This document shows positions 1 to 5,182 of a stretch of DNA of 9,140 bases, piece by piece. The stretch lies in assembly GCA_007135015.1 (NCBI GenBank), contig SLJS01000173.1:1-9140 (forward strand), in the 5' to 3' direction. Below the pieces are notes generated by a model. The model saw only the letters and a list, made by a program, of their open reading frames with translations. It did no database searches and was not told the origin of the DNA. Within the stretch, counting starts at the first letter, position 1; every line of letters starts with the position of its first letter. The stretch is from Alcanivorax sp. GTDB taxonomy: Bacteria; Pseudomonadota; Gammaproteobacteria; Pseudomonadales; Alcanivoracaceae. Made by a program: the position numbers and the translations under genes.

Positions 1-49
1 CGTCCGGCGAGCCCGGGCCGCCGCTGTTTTCGGGGGAGAACCGAGGGCC

Positions 50-187
50 ATGCGAAGAACGGGAAACAACCACAAGCACACTCGCCGCCGCAACCTGCAC
101 CGCCGGCAGACACGTCACAAGCGGCTCTGGCAGCACCGCCAGCGGGAACAGCGCCGGCTCATCCTGGACCCGGAAACAGACAGTTGA
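50..187 (+). CDS. Possible small Arg/His/Gln-rich basic protein (45 aa)
   Basis: I do not recognise this ORF. It starts MRRTGNNHKH and is dominated by Arg, His and Gln through residue 36, then ends in the acidic tail LDPETDS. A purine-rich GGGGGAG at 32-38 lies 11 bases before the ATG, which could serve as a ribosome binding site. Codons after the start mostly end in G or C, as in the real genes here. Against it, the same frame stays open to the left window edge, so this may be the C-terminus of a longer gene. A Ser/Thr/Gly-rich frame over the same bases is also open from position 3 to 449, so open frames here carry little weight. If translated, the composition suggests nucleic-acid or ribosome binding, but that is inference from composition only. 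Confidence 0.3.
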   Translation: MRRTGNNHKHTRRRNLHRRQTRHKRLWQHRQREQRRLILDPETDS

Positions 188-238
188 ATCAGGATTTTAC
201 ATTTCCCCGCAATGCCCGACATCCGGCTCCCGGGGCCT

Positions 239-278
239 GTTGCCGGCATTCCTGGCAACGGTAACCGTCGGAACCGAC
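239..278. repeat. Cluster of three adjacent short inverted repeats
   Basis: GTTGCC (239-244) pairs with GGCAAC (254-259) across a 9-base loop. ACGGT and ACCGT flank a single A at 258-268, and GTCGG and CCGAC flank AA at 267-278. The dyads overlap, so only some can form at once. No T-run follows, so a classical intrinsic terminator is not supported. They could be an operator, a 3' RNA structure of whatever lies upstream, or chance in GC-rich DNA. Confidence 0.4.
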
Positions 279-287
279 AAACAGAAT

Positions 288-316
288 TTGCTTGCCGCGG
301 GCATGGAGGATATGAA
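288..316 (+). promoter_or_regulatory. Weak sigma70-like promoter candidate for the 446-649 gene
   Basis: TTGCTT (288-293, 3 of 6 consensus bases) and TATGAA (311-316, 4 of 6) are separated by exactly 17 bases. It would start transcription near 323 and leave a leader of about 120 bases before the 446 start. The match is modest and could be chance. Confidence 0.27.
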
Positions 317-445
317 AAAGTGGAATCGCGCCCCTGATTCACCCTGCCGGGTAATCAAGGGCCGGGCGGCCGGTATGGGGACACGACCGCCTGCCGGCCA
401 AGGGCCTTCACGGCCCCGCCAACGACCACTACAGGAGTCTCTCAG

Positions 446-649
446 ATGAGCGATGATGACCTGGAGCTGGACGCGGACGACCTGCTAACCACCCTTGAGC
501 AGGTGGAGGAAACCCTTTCGGTCATGACCGGGGTGGTCAGTCAGCTGAAGGAACAGGTACAGGCCAGGATCGAGGAGCACGGGGTCATGGAGATGTCCGC
601 CGAAGAGTTCCTCGAGCAGTGCGAGAACAACGACGGAGTGCTCCACTAG
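446..649 (+). CDS. Small acidic, probably coiled-coil protein (67 aa)
   Basis: I do not recognise the family. The start is supported by AGGAG at 433-437, eight bases before the ATG. The N-terminus MSDDDLELDADD is strongly acidic. Residues about 14-45 have leucines and valines spaced as in an amphipathic helix or short coiled coil (TLEQVEETL, VVSQLKEQVQ), and the C-terminus is again acidic with one Cys (LEQCENNDG). There is no signal peptide or membrane segment, so a cytoplasmic location is expected. It looks like a small adaptor or regulator that dimerises or binds a partner through its helix, but this is inference. It stands alone between two gene-poor stretches. The open frame on the opposite strand is a shadow. 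Confidence 0.7.
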   Translation: MSDDDLELDADDLLTTLEQVEETLSVMTGVVSQLKEQVQARIEEHGVMEMSAEEFLEQCENNDGVLH

Positions 650-979
650 CACGGACAACAGCCCGGCCTGCTGACAATGAATCAGAAGACTCCGGCGCCA
701 GGGGCCGTCGGCGGTACTCCTTCCGCACCGGATACGGCAGCAGCGGCCATTGCGTTGTCGACCCTCCCGGGTGCCCCACGGTGAAACAACCGGCCCCGTC
801 AGCGCATCATCGCCAGTGCCAGCCTCTCCGTCAGGAGGATGCCGCAAAAAACCGTGCGGGAGCGCTGCTTGCAGCGCGAAGGGCCCGGGCTCCGGCACAG
901 TGCCGAGTTCCTCACGCTACAAGCAGCGCTCCTGCAAGTAGCATGAGGCCCTTTCGCTCCACCCTCTCAGGGAAGAACC
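650..979. other. Gene-free leader/intergenic stretch upstream of the acyltransferase
   Basis: I see no supportable gene in these 330 bases. A 35-codon Ala/Pro-rich frame (ATG 677, stop 782-784) has no ribosome binding site. Larger open frames crossing the region are out-of-frame shadows of the acyltransferase or of the 446 gene. The right half carries the structured inverted-repeat region at 859-938, described separately. The ribosome binding site of the next gene is AGGGAAG at 969-975. Confidence 0.5.
859..938 (+). promoter_or_regulatory. Structured leader with competing inverted repeats upstream of the acyltransferase
   Basis: GGAGCGCTGCTTG (859-871) is perfectly complementary to CAAGCAGCGCTCC (920-932), a 13-bp stem around a 48-base loop. 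The left arm can instead fold locally as GCGCTGC-TT-GCAGCGC (862-877), and CTTGCAG (868-874) can pair with CTGCAAG (932-938). These pairings exclude each other. Within the loop, CGGCAC-A-GTGCCG (893-905) is a further palindrome. The structure ends 41 bases before the ATG at 980. No T-run follows the stem on this strand. Mutually exclusive helices in front of a gene are what an attenuator or other cis-regulatory RNA would show, but I recognise no known class. Confidence 0.45.
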
Positions 980-1696
980 ATGCGTGCATTGCGAAGCCTG
1001 GTCGCCTTTGTGGTCCCCGCACTGACCGGCATCCTCCTGTTGGTGCTGTTGCTGCCGCTGGGGCGAAGGCGCTCGGCCAACCTCACCATCCCGGTGGTCG
1101 CCTTTCTCGGCACGCGGCTCGCCGGCATCCGGTTCCGGGTGCACGGAGACACCTCACTGTTAAAACAGCGGCCTGCCGTGTTCGTGATCAATCACCAGAG
1201 CGGCACCGATCCGATCATCGTCGCGGCCCTGCTGCGCCAGGATATCTGTGCCGTGGCGAAAAGGCGCCTGCGCCGCCATCTCCTGCTGGGGCCCCTCCTT
1301 GGCCTGGCGGGCACGGTGTTCGTCGACTCCTCGCGAAAGCCGGGGAGCCGGGCCCTGGCGCCTGCCCTGCCCCGACTGAAACAGGGCTACGCAGTGGTCA
1401 TCGCCCCGGAAGGGCATCGCAGCGACGACGGAACCTTGCAGGCCTTTCGCCCCGGCGCGCTGTGGCTGGCTAGCGAGGCGCGGGTTCCGCTGATTCCGGT
1501 GGTCCTGCACAACAGCCGCGATATCCTGCCGGCCCGGGCGTTACTGATGCGGCCGGGCGAGGTACGGGTAACCGTGCTGGCGCCTCTGGATCCTGCATCA
1601 CTGTCCCTGGAAAAACTGGAGGAACGGTTCCGTGAAACCCTGGCTCATGACCCTGCTGCTCGCGAGCGTTCCAGCGCTGGCGTCGGAGATGGCTGA
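980..1696 (+). CDS. PlsC-like lysophospholipid acyltransferase (238 aa)
   Basis: This is a member of the PlsC/LPLAT family, which transfers an acyl chain to lysophosphatidate or a related lysolipid at the cytoplasmic membrane. Residues about 7-27 form an N-terminal membrane segment. The catalytic NHX4D motif is N71-HQSGTD, with H72 and D77. The second block is GTVFVDSSRK (111-120), the third is PEGHRS (143-148), where the usual Thr of EGTRS is His, and the fourth is VPLIPVV (169-175). Length is normal for the family. The ATG at 980 has AGGGAAG at 969-975. The 3' end overlaps the START-domain gene by 65 bp, so the two are probably translationally coupled. Whether it is the housekeeping 1-acyl-glycerol-3-phosphate acyltransferase or a specialised paralogue cannot be decided from sequence; the operon context favours a paralogue. 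Confidence 0.9.
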   Translation: MRALRSLVAFVVPALTGILLLVLLLPLGRRRSANLTIPVVAFLGTRLAGIRFRVHGDTSLLKQRPAVFVINHQSGTDPIIVAALLRQDICAVAKRRLRRHLLLGPLLGLAGTVFVDSSRKPGSRALAPALPRLKQGYAVVIAPEGHRSDDGTLQAFRPGALWLASEARVPLIPVVLHNSRDILPARALLMRPGEVRVTVLAPLDPASLSLEKLEERFRETLAHDPAARERSSAGVGDG

Positions 1697-2345
1697 ACCG
1701 GAGCGCGAGCGCCTGGACGGGCCAGACCGGATTCACGCACAGATGCGGCTGCCGCTGGGAGCCGGGCAGTTGCTGACGCTGCTGGAGACACCCTGTCATG
1801 TACGGCAATGGATGCCCGATCTCGAGGAAATCCGGATTCTCGAGCAACCCGCGCCGGGACAGACGCTGGTCTACATGGCCACCCGCACACCCTGGCCGCT
1901 GGCTCCCCGGGACGCCGTAACGCTTTTCCGCCGCGAGAGCGAGGACCCGGTGACGCTGACCATGGAGGCACGCCCCCGGGCGATGCCCGAACGATCCGGG
2001 CACGTACGCATTCCCTTTACCGAAGGCCGCTGGCTGCTGCGGCCTGACCACGGCCACACCATGCTAGGCTACGAACAGCGCGTGGACCCCGGCGGGCGCC
2101 TGCCCCAGTGGGCCGCTGACCGGGCCGCCGTGGACCGGGTCGCCACCACCATGGAGAACCTGCGTGACTATGTCGAAACCATCCTGGACACCGTCCCGGC
2201 CGGGATGCCGGGCGATGCTGCTGCGGATATTGCCTGCCCTGGCGATGCTGATACCGGCTCCGGCGAACGCCGCGATCGGAGCCCCGGACTGTCGGCAGTG
2301 GCTGGCGGACCAACAGCGTGCCCTGCAGGATGCGCGCATCCGTGA
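1632..2345 (+). CDS. Exported START/SRPBCC-domain lipid-binding-type protein (237 aa)
   Basis: The GTG start at 1632 is preceded by GGAGGAA at 1618-1624 with a 7-base gap, and gives a clean Sec signal peptide (MKPWLMTLLLASVPALA, cleavage after A17), so I prefer it to the internal ATG at 1647. Residues about 30-195 resemble a START-type fold: WMPDLEEIRIL, then TPWPLAPRDAVTLFRR, a GRWLL segment, and a C-terminal helix ending NLRDYVETIL. START domains bind lipids or other hydrophobic ligands in a deep cavity; the ligand here is unknown. With a signal peptide it should act in the periplasm. The last 40 or so residues (after about 2212) lose the G/C-ending codon bias and lie over the next gene's signal peptide, so the tail is probably a non-domain read-through extension. 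A sequencing frameshift there is the alternative. Confidence 0.83.
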   Translation: MKPWLMTLLLASVPALASEMAEPERERLDGPDRIHAQMRLPLGAGQLLTLLETPCHVRQWMPDLEEIRILEQPAPGQTLVYMATRTPWPLAPRDAVTLFRRESEDPVTLTMEARPRAMPERSGHVRIPFTEGRWLLRPDHGHTMLGYEQRVDPGGRLPQWAADRAAVDRVATTMENLRDYVETILDTVPAGMPGDAAADIACPGDADTGSGERRDRSPGLSAVAGGPTACPAGCAHP

Positions 2346-3648
2346 TGCCGGAGCCGTGCCTGTCGAAGGCTTTCCGCACCTGCGCGTGACGCGGTGGCTG
2401 AGCACACTGCAGCAGGAAGTCGACACCAGGGCGGCCGCACGGCAATGGGTGCAATCCGCCGCCCGGGAGGCAAAACGGGGCTGGCGCGCCGAACTGACCC
2501 GCCTCAGCGGCGAGAAGCATGCCTGGCGCCCGCGACTGGAACACTGTATCGGCCTGCTTGCCGAGCTGACGGAATTCCGCGGTGTGCCGGAAACCGAAGT
2601 GCCCGACAACTATGTGTTCTGGAAGCGGGCTCTCGGCGTGTACCCGGTTACCCGCTGGATGGCGCAGCCGTTCATCAACCGCTACCACCGGGACATGACC
2701 GCGCGCATGGAAGAGGCCGGGGTGGAACCCGCGGTTCGCTACCTTCCGCCGCGGATCGAGGGCCGGGCGCCGGTCCCGGCGCGTTTTTCCCGCAACCCCC
2801 TGGAAGTGCCGGCTCCCGGCGAATACGCCACCCGTGCGCTGTTGCATCACTATGCGCCGGCTCTCGCCCCGGGGGCCGACAACCCGGACAACCGTCCGGG
2901 GCGAATCCGCCTGTGGGCCGACCGCCCGGATGTGGATACCGGCGAGACCCCGGCCTATTACTGGTCAAGCTGGACCCGTTTTGAAGGCAGAGCCCTGTTG
3001 CAGCTCAACTACAAGTTCTGGTTTACCCGGCGCCCTCCGCAACAGTCGCTGGACCTGTATGCGGGGGAGCTCGACAGCGTGATCTGGCGCGTGACGCTCA
3101 AACCGGACGGCTCGGTGCTGTTCTACGACAGCATTCATTCCTGCGGCTGCTACCACAAGGTGTTCCCGGTGGACCCGTCGCTGAAGGAAGCCGAAGAGAT
3201 TCCCGGTGACCGCCCGGTGTTCGCCCCGGAGCATGCCCCGGATGCGCGCGATACGCGGGTGGAGTTGTTGCTGGAGCCGGATACGCATTACCTGGTTGCG
3301 GTCTCGGCGCTGGAGCCGGACGAGGGGATCGAGGAACGCGAATACCACTTGCGCGATGCCGACGTGCTGCGCCGGCTGCCCCGCAATGATGACCCGGAAC
3401 AGGGCTTTGACAGCCTCTATGACCACCGGGGCCTGATCCCGGCATCCCGGAGACCGGAACGCTGGGTGCTCTGGCCGCTGGGAATCCGCTCCGCCGGCGC
3501 CATGCGCCAGCCGGGCACCCACGCCATTGCCTTCATCGGCCGGCGGCACTTCGACGACCCGGAGCTGCCGGACATCCTTTTCGAGCGTGAACAGGCAGAC
3601 AGCGCTCGCGGTCCGTTGCGCACCACCACCCGGTCCACCGTCCGGTAA
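2215..3648 (+). CDS. Exported protein of unknown function with HSCGCYH motif (477 aa)
   Basis: I do not recognise a named family. The ATG at 2215 gives a good Sec signal peptide (MLLRILPALAMLIPAPANA, cleavage after A19), and G/C-ending codon use in this frame begins here. A GTG at 2164 or ATG at 2170 would give a longer n-region, but coding bias there favours the START frame. The mature protein has a helical N-terminal third (WLADQQRALQ, WLSTLQQEVD), then a more globular C-terminal half. That half contains YYWSSWTRFEGR, LNYKFWFTRRP, GELDSVIWRV and FYDSIHSCGCYHKVF. H308, C310, C312 and H314 form a compact H-x-C-x-C-x-H group that could bind a metal or form a disulfide; neither is proven. No membrane segment follows the signal. 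It overlaps the START gene by 131 bp, so the two probably act in the same envelope process. Confidence 0.83.
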   Translation: MLLRILPALAMLIPAPANAAIGAPDCRQWLADQQRALQDARIRDAGAVPVEGFPHLRVTRWLSTLQQEVDTRAAARQWVQSAAREAKRGWRAELTRLSGEKHAWRPRLEHCIGLLAELTEFRGVPETEVPDNYVFWKRALGVYPVTRWMAQPFINRYHRDMTARMEEAGVEPAVRYLPPRIEGRAPVPARFSRNPLEVPAPGEYATRALLHHYAPALAPGADNPDNRPGRIRLWADRPDVDTGETPAYYWSSWTRFEGRALLQLNYKFWFTRRPPQQSLDLYAGELDSVIWRVTLKPDGSVLFYDSIHSCGCYHKVFPVDPSLKEAEEIPGDRPVFAPEHAPDARDTRVELLLEPDTHYLVAVSALEPDEGIEEREYHLRDADVLRRLPRNDDPEQGFDSLYDHRGLIPASRRPERWVLWPLGIRSAGAMRQPGTHAIAFIGRRHFDDPELPDILFEREQADSARGPLRTTTRSTVR

Positions 3649-3669
3649 AGATGCGGAACAGGCCCGGTC

Positions 3670-3678
3670 TGCTATGAT
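3670..3678 (+). promoter_or_regulatory. Extended -10 promoter candidate for the 38-aa membrane protein
   Basis: TGC-TATGAT (TG at 3670-3671, hexamer 3673-3678) matches an extended -10 with 5 of 6 hexamer bases. No -35 is visible at the expected distance, which extended -10 promoters can tolerate. It lies 35 bases before the ATG at 3714 and just after the stop of the preceding operon. Confidence 0.35.
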
Positions 3679-3713
3679 GATCCCCCTGTACCCTGCACAG
3701 AAGCAGCCAGACC

Positions 3714-3830
3714 ATGAGTGAACCGAAGCAACACAGACAGGACAACGACCGGATCAGTCTGCTGGCCTCGCCCCTGCTCTGGATTCCGGTGGTGATCGGG
3801 CTTTTCACCCTGATGCTCTACTTGCTGTAG
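3714..3830 (+). CDS. Small single-pass membrane protein (38 aa)
   Basis: This short frame encodes a polar N-terminus (MSEPKQHRQDNDRIS) followed by one hydrophobic helix from about residue 16 to the end (LLASPLLWIPVVIGLFT and on), ending in LYLL. That is the standard layout of a small inner-membrane protein with a cytoplasmic tail. It sits between two genes, 65 bp after the previous stop and 69 bp before the next start, with an extended -10 candidate just upstream. The ribosome binding site is weak: only a purine patch around AGAAGCAG precedes the ATG. Small proteins of this kind often modulate a larger membrane partner, but nothing here identifies one. I recognise no family. Confidence 0.52.
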   Translation: MSEPKQHRQDNDRISLLASPLLWIPVVIGLFTLMLYLL

Positions 3831-3838
3831 GCTGCTCC

Positions 3839-3866
3839 CTGACGGCGTCAATTCCGCCGCAATACT
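3839..3866 (+). promoter_or_regulatory. Sigma70-like promoter candidate for the 3900-4508 gene
   Basis: CTGACG (3839-3844, 4 of 6) and AATACT (3861-3866, 4 of 6) are separated by 16 bases. This would start transcription near 3873 and give a leader of about 27 bases containing the ribosome binding site GGAGG. Confidence 0.3.
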
Positions 3867-3899
3867 CCGACAACAACCAGAGACCACACGGAGGTCACC

Positions 3900-4508
3900 A
3901 TGCATATTTTTCGCACACTTCTTCCCGGACTCTGCCTGCTGCTGGCCACGGGCCTGGCTCAGGGCCTCGACGACAGCGCCATCAACAACTGGCTGGACTC
4001 CATGGAAGCGCTGCAGGCCTGGGCGGAAGAAGAGGGCATCGAGGATGACCCCATCGCCGACGGTCATCCCGGCGAGGACGACTTCGAACAGATGCTGGCG
4101 AAGGCGGCCCGTGAGCACCCGCAGGCCGGGCGCATCATTCGCGCCAACGGCTTCTCCGGTGCCGATGACTGGGCCGGCACCGGCGCGCGCATCATCAGTG
4201 CCTGGATGGCCGTGGAGATCGAACGGGAAAACCCGCAGATGGAAGAGCAGATGCGGCAGATGGAACAGCAGGTCGAACAGATGCGCAACGACCCCAACAT
4301 CCCGGAGCAACAGCGTGAAATGATGGTCCAGCAGATGGAGCAGGCCCGCTCCATGATGCGCTCGATGACCGAAGACGTCTCGGACGAGGACAAGGCCGCC
4401 GTGCGGAGAAACCGCGATCGGCTCAACTCCGTGATGGACCAGCCCGGCGATGGTCACCCCCGGCGGGGCGCCGGCCCGGGGCAGCAGCCGCCGATGCCCG
4501 GGCGGTAA
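3900..4508 (+). CDS. Exported Met/Gln/Glu-rich coiled-coil protein (202 aa)
   Basis: I do not recognise a named family. The start has GGAGG at 3890-3894, five bases before the ATG. Residues 1-22 are a Sec signal peptide (MHIFRTLLPGLCLLLATGLAQG). The next part is acidic and helical (WLDSMEALQAWAEEEGIED). A middle segment contains IIRANGFSGADDW. Residues about 108-160 are an unusually Met/Gln/Glu-rich helix with repeated MEEQMRQMEQQ-like units, likely a coiled coil. The C-terminus is Pro/Gly/Arg-rich and probably disordered. The protein is expected in the periplasm. Methionine-rich periplasmic segments can bind copper or act as oxidisable residues, and coiled coils can mediate oligomerisation; neither role is shown here. 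It follows the small membrane protein by 69 bp and has its own promoter candidate. Confidence 0.8.
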   Translation: MHIFRTLLPGLCLLLATGLAQGLDDSAINNWLDSMEALQAWAEEEGIEDDPIADGHPGEDDFEQMLAKAAREHPQAGRIIRANGFSGADDWAGTGARIISAWMAVEIERENPQMEEQMRQMEQQVEQMRNDPNIPEQQREMMVQQMEQARSMMRSMTEDVSDEDKAAVRRNRDRLNSVMDQPGDGHPRRGAGPGQQPPMPGR

Positions 4509-4520
4509 GCGCCGGCCCAA

Positions 4521-4539
4521 CGCACGTCAGGGACGTGCG
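4521..4539 (+). terminator. Perfect 8-bp hairpin after the coiled-coil protein gene
   Basis: CGCACGTC (4521-4528) and GACGTGCG (4532-4539) flank a 3-base loop AGG, 12 bases after the stop of the preceding gene. The stem is strong and well placed for a 3' end, but no T-run follows, so it is either a U-tract-less terminator, an RNA stabiliser, or a protein-binding dyad. Confidence 0.42.
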
Positions 4540-4721
4540 CCACAACGCCATGCCCTGATCCGTCCGGAAAGGCTGCCGCCATGAAGACAAACCGGCGTAG
4601 CAGTGCGGATCGGGGCGGCGGCTGTGAACCGACGCACAGTCCACCGGCAGCTCCGGACCTCCGGCCACTCATGAGTGTCTATCGGACAGGGAATTCAATA
4701 CCATGAAGCTGGTGCCGTATT

Positions 4722-4749
4722 TTGACAAAGGTCCACGAACGGCAATTTT
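4722..4749 (+). promoter_or_regulatory. Promoter candidate upstream of the PA2779-type gene
   Basis: TTGACA at 4722-4727 is a perfect -35 hexamer. The only -10 candidates at 16-17 bases are A/T-rich but poor (AATTTT at 4744-4749, 3 of 6). The pairing is therefore uncertain. It sits about 50 bases before the ATG at 4777, the right place for a promoter of the two-gene unit. Confidence 0.27.
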
Positions 4750-4776
4750 TCTCTCTGGCCAACAAGGGGCTGAATC

Positions 4777-5169
4777 ATGCGCGCAAAAAGAGTTTCCACC
4801 GGATGCCTTGCACTGTTGTTCGCACTGGTGCAATGCCTGATGGTGCCGGTGGTCCACGGCTCCATGATTGGTACCGGCGAGGTTCTCCAGGAGGAAACCC
4901 GGGGTGAGTACAAGTCCAGGATCCTGAGCGCCCTGGATCGGGAACAGGCCGCTGACGCCATGGAGCGTTTCGGTGTGGCGCCGGATCGCGTGGAGGAACG
5001 GCTTGACCGCCTCAGCGACCGGGAGCTGGCACAACTGGCGGACCAGGCGGAGGAACTGCCCGCCGGCGAGGGCGCCCTGGGCGTGCTGGTGTTCGTCCTG
5101 GTGCTGCTGATCGTCCTCGATCTGCTTGGCGTGACCAACATCTTCCCGGCGATCCAGACGGTAAACTGA
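4777..5169 (+). CDS. PA2779-family membrane protein (130 aa)
   Basis: The sequence matches the small PA2779 family (named after the Pseudomonas aeruginosa gene), whose function is not established. Residues about 9-28 form an N-terminal hydrophobic helix after the basic MRAKR, either a signal peptide or an anchor. A soluble central part carries the family's charged helical segment (DREQAADAMERFGV, then RLDRLSDRELAQLADQ) and a short Gly-containing linker (LPAGEGA). Residues about 100-125 form a strongly hydrophobic C-terminal membrane helix with the LGVTNIFP ending typical of the family. AAGGGG lies shortly before the ATG. The PA2778-type peptidase follows 13 bp after the stop. The same pair and order are known in Pseudomonas, suggesting the membrane protein is a substrate, partner or anchor of the peptidase; that link is inference. 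Confidence 0.88.
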   Translation: MRAKRVSTGCLALLFALVQCLMVPVVHGSMIGTGEVLQEETRGEYKSRILSALDREQAADAMERFGVAPDRVEERLDRLSDRELAQLADQAEELPAGEGALGVLVFVLVLLIVLDLLGVTNIFPAIQTVN

Positions 5170-5182
5170 TCCTTCGCCGCCG

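Larger units (their letters stand above)
188..445. other. Intergenic stretch with short palindromes and a weak promoter
   Basis: No convincing gene lies here. It contains three adjacent short dyads at 239-278 and a weak promoter candidate at 288-316, both listed separately. An ATG at 312 opens a 45-codon frame ending at 449, but it overlaps the promoter candidate, is Arg/Pro-rich like a shadow frame, and its GGAGG is only 2 bases away, so I do not call it. Confidence 0.5.

Noticed and set aside
312..449. Small ORF beginning MKKWNRAP and overlapping the next start by ATGA
   Set aside because: The GGAGG is only 2 bases from the ATG, the product is Arg/Pro/Gly-rich shadow-like sequence, and the ATG falls inside a promoter candidate.
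677..784. A 35-codon Ala/Pro-rich ORF in the acyltransferase leader
   Set aside because: No ribosome binding site, low-complexity composition and no conserved motif; a leader peptide cannot be argued from this alone.
846..877. A minus-strand intrinsic terminator (GCGCTGC hairpin plus TTTTTT)
   Set aside because: On the minus strand the six T's lie 10 bases after the hairpin rather than directly after it, and there is no minus-strand gene to terminate.
619..1473. A 284-codon + strand frame crossing the leader and the acyltransferase
   Set aside because: It is out of frame with the NHX4D-containing acyltransferase and is Arg/Ala/Pro-rich shadow sequence without a ribosome binding site.
2017..2850. 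A 277-codon minus-strand open frame over the START and HSCGCYH genes
   Set aside because: Shadow of two well-supported + strand genes; no motif, and its start and stop bear no relation to regulatory signals.
3672..4520. A 282-codon minus-strand open frame over the Met/Gln-rich protein gene
   Set aside because: Leu/His/Val runs such as HHGAGLLHLLDHH are the mirror of the CAG/ATG-rich sense strand. It has no domain features and overlaps a gene with a signal peptide and strong ribosome binding site.
4581..4706. A 41-codon ORF (MKTNRRSSADRGGG...) with GGAAAGG upstream
   Set aside because: The ribosome binding site is acceptable, but codon third positions lack the G/C bias of every real gene here and no family feature is visible.
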